Made by a program: the position numbers and the translations under genes. Shown here piece by piece: positions 1 through 7,071 of a stretch of DNA of 10,590 bases (the first letter of the stretch is position 1; each line of letters opens with the position of its first letter). The stretch spans positions 1-10,590 of the forward strand of contig JACDGF010000035.1 in NCBI GenBank assembly GCA_013815405.1, written 5' to 3'. The notes beneath the pieces were generated by a model. The model saw nothing but the letters and a program-made list of their open reading frames with translations, ran no database searches and had not been told where the DNA came from. The DNA is from Caulobacteraceae bacterium (GTDB taxonomy: Bacteria; Pseudomonadota; Alphaproteobacteria; Caulobacterales; Caulobacteraceae).

Positions 1-1215
1 GCGGCCCATGGCGTTGTGCCAATCCAGATCGTCGGTATCGAGGTGCAGGCAGATCGCCGGAAGCCCGCGGCTCCGCAGCCACTCCATCTGGCCCTGGAAC
101 ACATGGGTGCTCCCCGCCGAAGCCCAGGCGGGGGCGATATGGACCACCACCGGATGAGGCTTAGGGCTGGAGGCCGAGGCCTCGGCGATGATTTCCTGAA
201 GCCGCGCCGCCAGAAGGTCAGGCGCCGGCGTCGCCGACGCCTCATGGGCGCCCGGGGGCGAAGCATCCGGGGCCCGGGGCTGGCCATCGGCCTCGCCCAG
301 AATGAAGGCCTGGCCCTCCGCGCAATCGAGGCCGGCGCGGGCGACGGAAGACACCAGATCCCCGGCGACCACCATCCGATCATAATGGCCGCTCAAGGGT
401 GAGCCGGCGCCGTGGATGTCGAACGAGGCGGCGTTCCTGAAACGGGCGACGTCCGCCGGCGAGAGGCAGACGACGTCCACCGCGCGGCCGCCCAGATCGG
501 CGCTCAGCCGCCCGATCATCTGTTCCTCGTCCTCGCCGAGCGTCGCCACGGCGACTAGGCCCCCTCGGCGCCGACCCTGGCCGGCGACGGCGATGACCTC
601 CGTCGCCGGCAGCCCGACGATCTGGAGCAATCGCGAGATCAAGGCCGAGCCCGGCCAGATGACGATCTTCTTGCCGGGGAGGTCGAGGGTCCCGAGGCGG
701 TAGGCGACCCAGCGCAGCCGTTCGATGATCTCATCGTACGAGATCGCCGCCGCTCCGGCGGGCGCCAGCTCGGCGAGCCTCAGCACGGTGACGGGGGCCC
801 GGGAAATGTCCCGGAAGGCGTAGATGTCCCAAAGCGCCTCGAGATCCGCGAGGCGGGCCTCCGGGAGCAGGAACACATCCCGCGGGCCCAGGTCGAACGA
901 ACGCCACAGGTGCCCGGTGCGGTCCGCATAGGGGCTCGGCCGATCGACGTTCAGCAGCAAGGCGCCGTTCGCGGGCGGCGCTTCCACGCCGGCGCCCAGG
1001 TCCGAATAAGGATATCTCACCACGCCCGGCGGGGCGGGGGCGGGGTTCGGCGCGACCGGCGCGCCCCAAACGACCTTGCTCCCCGACCGGGCGAGATGGG
1101 CGGACAGGCCGGAAATCCACCCCTGGTTCGCGCCGGCGGCGGGGCCGAAGGGAAGCCCGATCACCCAGGTGGGCGCCGCGGGGCCGGCCGCGCGCCGCGC
1201 CCGAGGCCCGCTCAT
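1..1215 (-). CDS. Glycosyltransferase-like protein, C-terminus cut by window edge
   Basis: The reading frame is open from an ATG at 1213-1215 to the window edge and gives 405 residues with no stop. A GGAAGG ribosome-binding sequence lies 7 bases before the ATG. The ATG overlaps the stop of the 1027-aa gene (ATGA), so the two are probably translationally coupled. Residues about 15-310 look like an alternating alpha/beta region (strand-like WVIGLPFGP near 17-25, KKIVIWPG near 182-189, FDIHGAG near 265-271). An Ala/Pro-rich linker follows at about 311-353. A second alpha/beta domain then begins at about 355 (PVVVHIAP, then SAGSTHVFQGQMEWLRSRG). That last stretch resembles the N-terminal nucleotide-sugar glycosyltransferase fold (GT-B, GT4-like), where a Gly/Ser loop is followed by a helix and an RG turn. 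The catalytic C-terminal half lies outside the window. The glycosyltransferase call is inferred from this short stretch and the neighbourhood. The first 350 residues match no family I can name. No signal peptide or membrane segment is seen. Confidence 0.65.
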   Translation of the reverse strand, partial: MSGPRARRAAGPAAPTWVIGLPFGPAAGANQGWISGLSAHLARSGSKVVWGAPVAPNPAPAPPGVVRYPYSDLGAGVEAPPANGALLLNVDRPSPYADRTGHLWRSFDLGPRDVFLLPEARLADLEALWDIYAFRDISRAPVTVLRLAELAPAGAAAISYDEIIERLRWVAYRLGTLDLPGKKIVIWPGSALISRLLQIVGLPATEVIAVAGQGRRRGGLVAVATLGEDEEQMIGRLSADLGGRAVDVVCLSPADVARFRNAASFDIHGAGSPLSGHYDRMVVAGDLVSSVARAGLDCAEGQAFILGEADGQPRAPDASPPGAHEASATPAPDLLAARLQEIIAEASASSPKPHPVVVHIAPAWASAGSTHVFQGQMEWLRSRGLPAICLHLDTDDLDWHNAMGR

Positions 1216-4200
1216 GGCGCGGCCTTCCGCTCAAATTCGACCCGACGCAACATGACCCGGCCGGGCCTCGGCGCCGAGAGGCGCAGCAACAGGGCCGCGC
1301 CTCGGCTCGCCTCACCGAGGGGCGCGCGCAAGGCCCAGCTTCCATCCCTGGCTATGGTGAGGTGCGTTTCCATCCGTTCGGCGTCCAGCTCGACCGTCAT
1401 GCCCTGAAGCGTCGCGGCGTCGGTCGCCGCCGCGCCCTCGATGACCAGATCGTCGGTTTCGGCGGAGCGCGCGCACACCAGCAGGGTCTCGGCGGGAAGC
1501 CAGGCGCCGGAGAGGCCCGCGCCCCAATGCTCGACGTTCAAGGCGCCATTGATCGCCTCGGCGTCTCCGAACATCGCGCCGCCCGGCGCCCGGTCACCGC
1601 CCGGGTCGATCAAGGCCGCGAAGCTCGCCAGGATCGAGCCTTCCCGAGGATCGTTGCGGCTCAGCACCCGGACCGCCTCCGCGGTCAATTCGAAGTCCGC
1701 GTCGAAGGCGGCGTCCAGGGTTTCGCCCTCGAAGAGCATGGCCCAACCCTCGATCGAGTCGATGCTGGAACGCACCGACATCGGCCGCCCGTCGATCCTG
1801 GCGGCGAAGGGAACCAGGGCGGGGTTCTTTCTCGGCAGCCACGGCCCGGCCAGGGCCAGAAAGATGCGCGAGTCGGCGCGCGGGCGAAAACCGCTCGACA
1901 CCACGGCCTGCCGCGACATCCATCGCGACGGCAGGCCCTTGATCGTCTCGACCGCGTACCACCCGTCGGGGAAACGAGAGCCGTCCGCGACATCCAGCGG
2001 GACGAAGCGCGGGGCGACAGCCCGGGCCGCCGACGCCGAGGGGGACGCGATCCACAGGCCCGTCAGGCAGGCCGCCGCCAGTCGGCTGTCCTTCGGCGAG
2101 ATCGGACCGTTGGGGCCTCGAAGGGTCAGGCGGGCAAGGGCGCCCCTTTCCAGGAGCCGGAGCGGCGCGCCCAGGAGCATGTCGCCCTGCCAGGCGCCCA
2201 GGCGCCGCAGCGCGGTCGCGACGCGCTGGCCGCCGGCCCTCGGCGAATCGATGTCCGCGGCCAGGGGCCCCTGGTGGGAGGACGACGGATTGGACCGCAA
2301 TTTCAGGACCAGCCAGGCGCCGGACTGGGCGTCGTCCGCGCGCCCCGCCCCGGGTTCGCCGGGCAGGTTCAGGACTAGATTCCGCGACACCCAGCGAAAT
2401 TCGCTTCCGTCACCGTCGTATTCCGCGCCGAAGGCGCCCGAGACGACGGCCGCGCCGATCGGCAGGGCCTCGACCAGGTCGAACCCGACCGAGGCCAGGT
2501 CTCCCGGCGTGACGTTGAAGGGGTCTGCCGCCGATTGGAGGCGTAGGTCGGTGAGGAAGATATCCCCCCACCTGAGGTCGCCGGGCGTGAGCTTGACGAC
2601 GAGGCCAAGCGCCGGGTCTTCGCGCGCCGGCGGGGAAATTTCGGCCCGCCGGCGGGCGTTCGACACCAGGTCGACCTTGCGGGGCGCGCGGCCGATCACC
2701 TCGACGTCGATATGAGCCGCCGGCTGCTCGCCGACCAGACCGAACTCCAGGACGAGGGCCAGGTCGCTCGCCTCGGCCGGCCGGTCGGGCTTCAGGAACA
2801 GCAAGGCCCCCCCCGCGGCGATCTTGCGGCCCTCCCCCGCATCCGCCGAAAGGCCGACCGAATGGGTGATGGGGCCGTCCTTCCAGGCCGGGTTGGGAAA
2901 CGGCGGGCGCTTCGCGCCGGCCACCCGGGCCGCGCGCGGGGCGGGCGCAAGATCGTCGAGCCATTTTTGCAGGGCGGCCCGTTGTTCGCGGCTATACTGG
3001 GGCCCGTCCTCGTCCGCGACGAACAGGCGCCCGCCGCCGACATCGAGCGCCGACGGCCGATGCGGCGCCTTGGCGGTTCCTCTCGCCAGCCGATTGGCCA
3101 GGGCCGCCAGCGGCCAGGAGGCCGCCGGATCCGCGCGCGCCAGGGCGCCGGCCAGATCCAACGCCGGTTGCGCACAGGCCGGCGCGATCAAAAAGGCGCG
3201 CGTCGCCACGATCTCCTCCGGCAGCACGCGGCGATCGGTCAGGGCGGCATAGACGGTCTCGTCGACCAGGTTCTCGATGGGCGCCTTGGGCCCCGATATC
3301 CGCTCTCCCCGCATCAGCGACCGCCACAAGGCCTTGGATTGCTCGGCCACGCGCGCGGCGCGCCCGCGGAAGGCCTCGCGCAGCGCGTTGCGGTACTCAA
3401 GATCGGTTCGGAGGCGCGCCAGGGACACGGGCGCGCCGGCGGCGTCCAGGATCTTCGCCGGGCGCTCATCGGTGTCTCCGTCGAGGATGAGCACGCCGGC
3501 GCCGGCGGCGGCGGCGTCGCGGGCGATCCTATCCAGCTGATGGAGATCGGGGCCGGTCCCGACCAGGAAATCGCCGCCGGCATAGGCCCGATTGTCCGGC
3601 GACACGCCCTCGGTCAGCGAAACGCCGGGATGCTCGCTCAAGGGCCAGACGTAGGGCGAAACGAAAAAATCGGCGGGGGCATGGATGCGCAACGGCGGGG
3701 CGCCGTCGTTGACCCCTTGGCCGGCGATGGCCGTGACCAGCGGGTAGAGCGTTTCCCATCCCTCCGGGCTCAGGTCGGGGGCGATTCCCAGCGACAGCCC
3801 CTCGTCGCCCGCGGCGGCGCCGGCGGCGGCGGCGGCCACGAGGATGGGAGCGTCGACGACCTTTCCCGGAAACAGGGCGTTGGCGATCGAAAAGAGGGCG
3901 CGGGTCTGCGGCGCGCAGACGCCGACCCGCTCCCCCAGGGATTTGCGCGCCAGCAGATTACCGAGGATGTCCGCCCGCGCCATCAGCGGTTGGGCCGCGC
4001 CCCATCCGGGAATCTCGGCCAGGGCGAAGACATGGGTCAGGTGAGCCGGGACGAATTCGATCAGGCCCAGAGCCTCGATCTCATACCAGATCACCCCCAC
4101 GAGCCCGGGCTGCCTGGCGAGGAAGGTCGCGAAGGTGTTCGCGACCTGGCCGGGCGCCACCTCGTCGACGGCGGGGTCGAATTGGAAGGGCGCGATCCTG

Positions 4201-4295
4201 AGGTCGGGCTCCGGGCCAAGGGCCAGCCGCAGGTCCTGCTCGAACTGACCGGCGACGCGCGCGCGGACGGACGTGAGGCTGACCCAGGTCGCCAT
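1212..4295 (-). CDS. Large multidomain protein with repeated beta-rich modules, function unknown
   Basis: A 1027-residue frame starts at an ATG with GGAG about 9 bases upstream and ends in the ATGA overlap with the next gene. Residues 1-410 look alpha/beta (VGVIWYEIEAL at 67-77, FFVSPYVWPL at 210-219, VLILDGDTDE at 268-277), perhaps a degenerate GT-B-like region, but I see no clear catalytic motif. Residues about 470-1024 look beta-rich and fall by eye into four modules in an A-B-B-A order. The two A-like modules end in similar strands (GDIFLTDLRLQ at 577-587 and GRVMLRRVEFERK at 1012-1024). The two B-like modules each carry an aromatic signature (SEFRWVSR at 631-638 and PSRWMSRQ at 789-796, the latter after DGWYAVE at 777-783). 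GWY..E/RWM-type signatures occur in beta-sandwich domains attached to polysaccharide glycosyltransferases. There is no signal peptide or membrane helix, so a cytoplasmic place beside the glycosyltransferase is likely. A carbohydrate-binding or glycan-assembly role is inference. Confidence 0.8.
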   Translation of the reverse strand: MATWVSLTSVRARVAGQFEQDLRLALGPEPDLRIAPFQFDPAVDEVAPGQVANTFATFLARQPGLVGVIWYEIEALGLIEFVPAHLTHVFALAEIPGWGAAQPLMARADILGNLLARKSLGERVGVCAPQTRALFSIANALFPGKVVDAPILVAAAAAGAAAGDEGLSLGIAPDLSPEGWETLYPLVTAIAGQGVNDGAPPLRIHAPADFFVSPYVWPLSEHPGVSLTEGVSPDNRAYAGGDFLVGTGPDLHQLDRIARDAAAAGAGVLILDGDTDERPAKILDAAGAPVSLARLRTDLEYRNALREAFRGRAARVAEQSKALWRSLMRGERISGPKAPIENLVDETVYAALTDRRVLPEEIVATRAFLIAPACAQPALDLAGALARADPAASWPLAALANRLARGTAKAPHRPSALDVGGGRLFVADEDGPQYSREQRAALQKWLDDLAPAPRAARVAGAKRPPFPNPAWKDGPITHSVGLSADAGEGRKIAAGGALLFLKPDRPAEASDLALVLEFGLVGEQPAAHIDVEVIGRAPRKVDLVSNARRRAEISPPAREDPALGLVVKLTPGDLRWGDIFLTDLRLQSAADPFNVTPGDLASVGFDLVEALPIGAAVVSGAFGAEYDGDGSEFRWVSRNLVLNLPGEPGAGRADDAQSGAWLVLKLRSNPSSSHQGPLAADIDSPRAGGQRVATALRRLGAWQGDMLLGAPLRLLERGALARLTLRGPNGPISPKDSRLAAACLTGLWIASPSASAARAVAPRFVPLDVADGSRFPDGWYAVETIKGLPSRWMSRQAVVSSGFRPRADSRIFLALAGPWLPRKNPALVPFAARIDGRPMSVRSSIDSIEGWAMLFEGETLDAAFDADFELTAEAVRVLSRNDPREGSILASFAALIDPGGDRAPGGAMFGDAEAINGALNVEHWGAGLSGAWLPAETLLVCARSAETDDLVIEGAAATDAATLQGMTVELDAERMETHLTIARDGSWALRAPLGEASRGAALLLRLSAPRPGRVMLRRVEFERKAAP

Positions 4296-4348
4296 TTCAA
4301 GCGGCTCCGTGCGGGACGTGCGGTTTCAAGGTCGTGGCGTTGGGCGGG

Positions 4349-4564
4349 TCAGTTGGTGAGTTCGAGAGTGGCCATCTGGTTCTGGCTGAGGCAGATGATC
4401 TTGGTTATGCTCTTGCCGACTTTCTTCTCCCAGCCAACAATCACCCGATAAGAGGACGAGCTGAAAATCTCGACATGTTCCTCGCCCATGAACAGCGTGA
4501 CTTTCTTGGGCCGGCCGTCGACATCCGTAAACGCCACTTCGTAGTTTCCAGGTCCGATAATCAT
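4349..4564 (-). CDS. Small hypothetical protein, 71 aa
   Basis: The frame begins at an ATG at 4562-4564 preceded by a near-perfect Shine-Dalgarno sequence (GGAGGTGA on the minus strand, 4566-4573). The core GGAGG is only 4 bases from the ATG, which is close but workable. The gene lies 53 bp upstream of the 1027-aa gene on the same strand, so they are likely co-transcribed. The product opens MIIGPGNYEVAFTDVDGRPKKV and is soluble, with alternating hydrophobic and polar residues suggesting a small beta-rich fold (YEVAFTDV, KVTLFMG, VEIFSS, YRVIVGW), then a basic turn KKVGKS and a strand-like ITKIICL near 53-59. No signal peptide, zinc motif or helix-turn-helix is seen. Its base composition is visibly less GC-rich than its neighbours. 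I do not recognise a family. The ribosome-binding site and the operon position are the main reasons to believe it is real. Confidence 0.7.
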   Translation of the reverse strand: MIIGPGNYEVAFTDVDGRPKKVTLFMGEEHVEIFSSSSYRVIVGWEKKVGKSITKIICLSQNQMATLELTN

Positions 4565-4565
4565 G

Positions 4566-4573
4566 TCACCTCC
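4566..4573 (-). promoter_or_regulatory. Ribosome-binding site of the 71-aa gene
   Basis: On the minus strand this reads GGAGGTGA, the strongest match to the anti-Shine-Dalgarno sequence in the window. It ends one base before the ATG at 4564. It supports both the reality and the start of the small gene. Confidence 0.6.
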
Positions 4574-4942
4574 AGCGACAACCGTTAATGATCAACGTTC
4601 ACTTCCAGGTCGCTTCCGTTCATTTTCTATCCAGGCGTCGGAGCCCCTCGAAGGGGGTGCGCCGCCCTGACCGGCTTTGGCGGTTTTGTTTCAGGCGCCG
4701 CCGCTCACACGTGTCCGAGGCGCCGCCCCCCGCGAGCCAGCGACCTTCGGAATAGGTGGCAATCGCGGGAACCGCAAGAGAGGCTTGCGGCGCTGGAGGC
4801 GCCACGGCGGGGCGCATATCCAGACCGAAGAGCTCAAATGACCCGCCCCCTTACATGGCTTCGTGGGGATGGCAGGCCCGTCAAAGGAATAGGCGAATCA
4901 TCGCCGACCGGGCTGGTTTATGTTCGCTCGGGTGTATGAACC

Positions 4943-4972
4943 GCCAAGGAGCCAAGGAGCCAAGGAGCCAAG
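4943..4972. repeat. 8-bp tandem repeat, 3.75 copies of gccaagga
   Basis: The unit gccaagga occurs three times in full (4943, 4951, 4959) followed by a partial gccaag, after which the sequence changes to aggcc. It lies in the gene-free region, 83 bp past the stop of the SGNH gene. Similar CCAAGG-type short tandem repeats are found between genes in many bacteria and often vary in copy number. No function can be assigned from the sequence. Confidence 0.85.
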
Positions 4973-5054
4973 AGGCCGTTGAAAATCAACGCCCTTGCGA
5001 ACGCGGCGGGCGGCGGCTCCTCGTCTCGCGCGATCATGACCTGGCCCAAGCTGG

Positions 5055-5822
5055 TCAGAAAAGATCAGCCAACGCCTTCAAGGCAAGATGACCGTATTCT
5101 TTATTGAGGTGCCACGGGTCTTTCGAGGAATAGGCTGTTGGGCTGAAGCCGTCGTCGAGCCAGCCCGGGACCGGATGAGGCACGAGATGGGCTCGATCCC
5201 CCAGTTCGTCCACGAAACGTTGTATCGCCAGCCACTGGCAGCGCCAATAGTCCGACATCACTTGGCGTATTCCACCGCCATACCACCGCGCCAAGTCCCA
5301 CTCGGCGTCTCCCAGAACGGTCTCGGACGCCACGGGGGTCGGATAGATGAACACCTTGCCCGGGAATATGGCGACGAGGCTCCGCACCGATTTCGCGAAC
5401 GAGCCCCCCACTATTCGATTCCAGATGCGTTCGACGAGGACGGCTTCCGAGGCGACTTCCAGATCGTTGCCGACCGGCCAGCTTGAAAGCCTGAGGCGGC
5501 GCATCGGATGGCCCGAGGTCGATGCATTTCGAATGGCTAGCAGGCCGACCGCGCTCACCACGACCGTCGAGTAATTCGCTAGTTCCAGACCGTGTTCCGC
5601 GGCCCCGGCGACGTTCGTGTGGACCGGGCGCCGCCCGTCCGGGGGCGGCTCGAGACGGCCATTTTGGATGGTGAGCATCTCACCGCCCACCGCGAACCAG
5701 TCGGCGGAGCGGATTTCGTCGATGGACGATTTCTTGGCCCCGCCCCGAAGCGCCGCGAGGTGCGAGTTGCCGACGAAGCAGAGCTTTACAGATTCACCCG
5801 CCGAAGGCGTCAAGCAGTTCAT
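5055..5822 (-). CDS. SGNH/GDSL-type hydrolase- or acyltransferase-like protein
   Basis: From the ATG at 5820-5822 the product has 255 residues. Near the N-terminus is CFVGNSHLAALR, with G18-N19-S20-H21 matching SGNH block I, where Ser is the nucleophile. Near the C-terminus is DPWHLNKEYGHLAL, with D235 and H238 matching block V (the Asp-x-x-His of the catalytic site), and the following N and YG are typical of SGNH proteins in polysaccharide clusters. A strand-like FIYPTPV lies near 158-164. Such enzymes remove or move acyl groups on glycans, but many in these clusters are untested. The gene overlaps the 3' end of the GSCFA gene by about 29 bp, which points to coupled translation. The start is uncertain: a TTG at 5840 and a TTG at 5813 (GAGG 9 bases upstream) are alternatives, and the conserved part only begins near VKLCFVGNSH. 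No signal peptide is seen. Confidence 0.8.
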   Translation of the reverse strand: MNCLTPSAGESVKLCFVGNSHLAALRGGAKKSSIDEIRSADWFAVGGEMLTIQNGRLEPPPDGRRPVHTNVAGAAEHGLELANYSTVVVSAVGLLAIRNASTSGHPMRRLRLSSWPVGNDLEVASEAVLVERIWNRIVGGSFAKSVRSLVAIFPGKVFIYPTPVASETVLGDAEWDLARWYGGGIRQVMSDYWRCQWLAIQRFVDELGDRAHLVPHPVPGWLDDGFSPTAYSSKDPWHLNKEYGHLALKALADLF

Positions 5823-6834
5823 CCTCGCAAGCGGGATCAACCTCGTCTTCGTCCAGGTCCCCTTCGCCGTGACGCGCTCGATGATCGCTTAGGGCGTCGA
5901 AAAAGGTGCGCATCACGAAGGCGACGCCCCCCGGAGTGACGTTGCGCAGGTTGTCCTGGTAGAACATGCTCCTGAAAGGGCTTCCCGTGACCAGTTCGTA
6001 CCCCGGAAAATAATCCGTGTCCGGCCGGGACCGAACCACGTCGCCCGCCACGGCGCGCAGGAGTGACTTCGAATAGGTGTTGGCGGTCAGGGCATGCTCG
6101 CCGGACGCGGTGGCGGTGAGCGGCACCGGCGACACGGTGACCAGGAATCGAACGGCCGGATTCTCCGTCTTGATCATGTCGAAGGCCGCTTCGAGATCCT
6201 CGCGCACCTTGGCGTAGTCGAAGTTGACGAAGAGATGCTTCTCCGCGTCGAACTCCCCGGCGGCCGTGCCGGGGCACATCGGATAGAGCGCCCCGGTGTC
6301 CGCGTCGGTCCATGCTTCGGTAAGGCCGAACGTGAAGAGCCAGATATCGGCCTCGCGCATAGCCCGGCGGATGCTCGACAAGGTCGCGGCCCGGGAGGCC
6401 AGGAGGTCTTCAAGCGACGCGAACCCGCCCGGTTCCATGACAGGGCGGAAAGGGTCATAGAAGCGGCCGTCGAGCTCCCAGATCTCGTCGGGCGGGGCTG
6501 CCGTGCGGTTTGCCCAGGACACCCATTGGCGGAGCAGGGCCGAGGTGTAGATATTTCCCGTGCGGAATGAAAAAATCCCATAGCCGTGTTGCCGCCGAAG
6601 CTCCGAAGATAGACCCGGAGGCGCCGGTTCGGCGTCAAACCAGCTATAGCCGGCTTCACGCAGGTGATGACTGATGTTCTGCGCGAAACACGAGCCGGCG
6701 GTGACGATCCTGTCTTTTTTTGAAATATCGAATTTGGGGCGCCAGACACCGTTTATCGCGGCCGGCTCTCGATCAACGACGGCGGATCGCCAAAAGGCTT
6801 CCGCCGGCAGGCCTTCGTAAGGATTCCTGGTCAT
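5794..6834 (-). CDS. GSCFA-family protein
   Basis: The 346-residue product carries the family-naming motif intact in TAGSCFAQNISHHL (GSCFA at 47-51), then GYGIFSFRTGNIYT near 84-97, WLFTFGLTEAW at 165-175 and VSPVPLT at 234-240. These are the blocks expected of the GSCFA domain (Pfam PF08885), a family related to SGNH hydrolases and found in glycan and cell-surface clusters, whose biochemical role is poorly known. The C-terminal block reads YFPGYELV (275-282), then YQDNLRNVTPGGVAFVM (292-308). Where many SGNH-type proteins have Asp-x-x-His, the candidate here is D294 followed by L-R-N, so the usual His is not evident. The last 30 residues are an acidic tail (GEGDLDEDEVDPACEDE). The ribosome-binding site is weak. 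It is the first gene of the left arm, and its end overlaps the SGNH gene, so the two probably act as a pair. No signal peptide is seen. Confidence 0.92.
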   Translation of the reverse strand: MTRNPYEGLPAEAFWRSAVVDREPAAINGVWRPKFDISKKDRIVTAGSCFAQNISHHLREAGYSWFDAEPAPPGLSSELRRQHGYGIFSFRTGNIYTSALLRQWVSWANRTAAPPDEIWELDGRFYDPFRPVMEPGGFASLEDLLASRAATLSSIRRAMREADIWLFTFGLTEAWTDADTGALYPMCPGTAAGEFDAEKHLFVNFDYAKVREDLEAAFDMIKTENPAVRFLVTVSPVPLTATASGEHALTANTYSKSLLRAVAGDVVRSRPDTDYFPGYELVTGSPFRSMFYQDNLRNVTPGGVAFVMRTFFDALSDHRARHGEGDLDEDEVDPACEDELLDAFGG

Positions 6835-6841
6835 CTGTCGC

Positions 6842-6882
6842 GGCCGTTCGTGAATTCATCAACCTCGGGGCGCGGAACGGCC
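6842..6882. repeat. 8-bp inverted repeat upstream of the GSCFA gene
   Basis: ggccgttc (6842-6849) and gaacggcc (6875-6882) are perfect inverted copies separated by 25 bp. The near arm starts 8 bp before the GSCFA start codon, so it could be a regulator site or a hairpin in the leader that covers the start. No regulator gene is visible in the window. Confidence 0.45.
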
Positions 6883-7030
6883 AAAACCTGAAAATTCACC
6901 CATCGGGCCGGACCATTTCAGCGTCTATGCATTCGCATCAAGGGTGCGTCGATGAACCTTTGAAGTCAAGGCCGGGAGCTAAGCCCTCGCGCCGCCCGGG
7001 TGGCCCGCGGGAGGGCGGCCGATACGCGAG

Positions 7031-7058
7031 GCGACAGCGGCCGGCGGGCGCCTATAGT
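7031..7058 (+). promoter_or_regulatory. Candidate promoter of the sulfotransferase/gmd/fcl arm
   Basis: GCGACA (7031-7036) and TATAGT (7053-7058) are spaced by 16 bp and resemble -35 and -10 boxes (4 of 6 and 5 of 6 matches to the sigma-70 consensus). Transcription would start near 7065, just before the ribosome-binding site, giving a very short leader. This is a match by eye only. Confidence 0.3.
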
Positions 7059-7066
7059 CACCCTTC

Positions 7067-7071
7067 GGAGG
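7067..7071 (+). promoter_or_regulatory. Ribosome-binding site that sets the first sulfotransferase start
   Basis: GGAGG sits 5 bases before the ATG at 7077. The open frame extends upstream to 6720, but that extension crosses the divergent region and the GSCFA gene, so this site and the P-loop just after the ATG decide the start. Confidence 0.75.

Larger units (their letters stand above)
4565..5054. other. 490-bp gene-free region upstream of the 71-aa/1027-aa/glycosyltransferase unit
   Basis: This stretch separates the stop of the SGNH gene (5055) from the 71-aa gene. It should hold the promoter of the second minus-strand unit, but I see no convincing -35/-10 pair. What it holds: two CACTTCC/CGCTTCC heptamers spaced 11 bp (4600-4606 and 4611-4617), a GTT-N7-AAC element (4584-4596), a GC-rich middle with two GGCGCCGCC copies near 4695 and 4722, an 8-bp tandem repeat (4943-4972) and a short hairpin (CGTTGA-AAA-TCAACG, 4977-4991). 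Open frames crossing it (for example 4756-5091 plus, 4620-4817 minus) have no ribosome-binding site and low-complexity Arg/Gly/Ala products, so I do not call them genes. Confidence 0.6.

Noticed and set aside
731..1345. Minus-strand open frame of 204 codons near the left edge
   Set aside because: It lies in another frame of the glycosyltransferase-like gene and the end of the 1027-aa gene; the frame beginning at 1215 has a good ribosome-binding site and a normal protein composition.
3800..3840. GCC/GGC-rich runs in the 1027-aa gene, and a similar run near 7290-7312
   Set aside because: They encode in-frame poly-Ala and Pro stretches and look like ordinary high-GC codon use rather than a repeat element.
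2712..4451. Long plus-strand open frame (579 codons) opposite the 1027-aa gene
   Set aside because: It is antisense to a better-supported gene, rich in Arg, Gly and Gln with no domain pattern, and typical of stop-poor antisense frames in high-GC DNA.
4334..4588. Plus-strand open frame of 84 codons opposite the 71-aa gene
   Set aside because: No ribosome-binding site and no operon partner; the minus-strand gene has both.
5037..5057. Inverted repeat TGACC/GGTCA at the stop of the SGNH gene as a terminator
   Set aside because: The stem is only 5 bp, overlaps the stop codon and is not followed by a T tract on the minus strand.
4620..5091. Possible small genes in the 490-bp gap (4620-4817 minus, 4756-5091 plus)
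   Set aside because: No ribosome-binding site, low-complexity products, and part of the plus frame only reads through the 8-bp tandem repeat.
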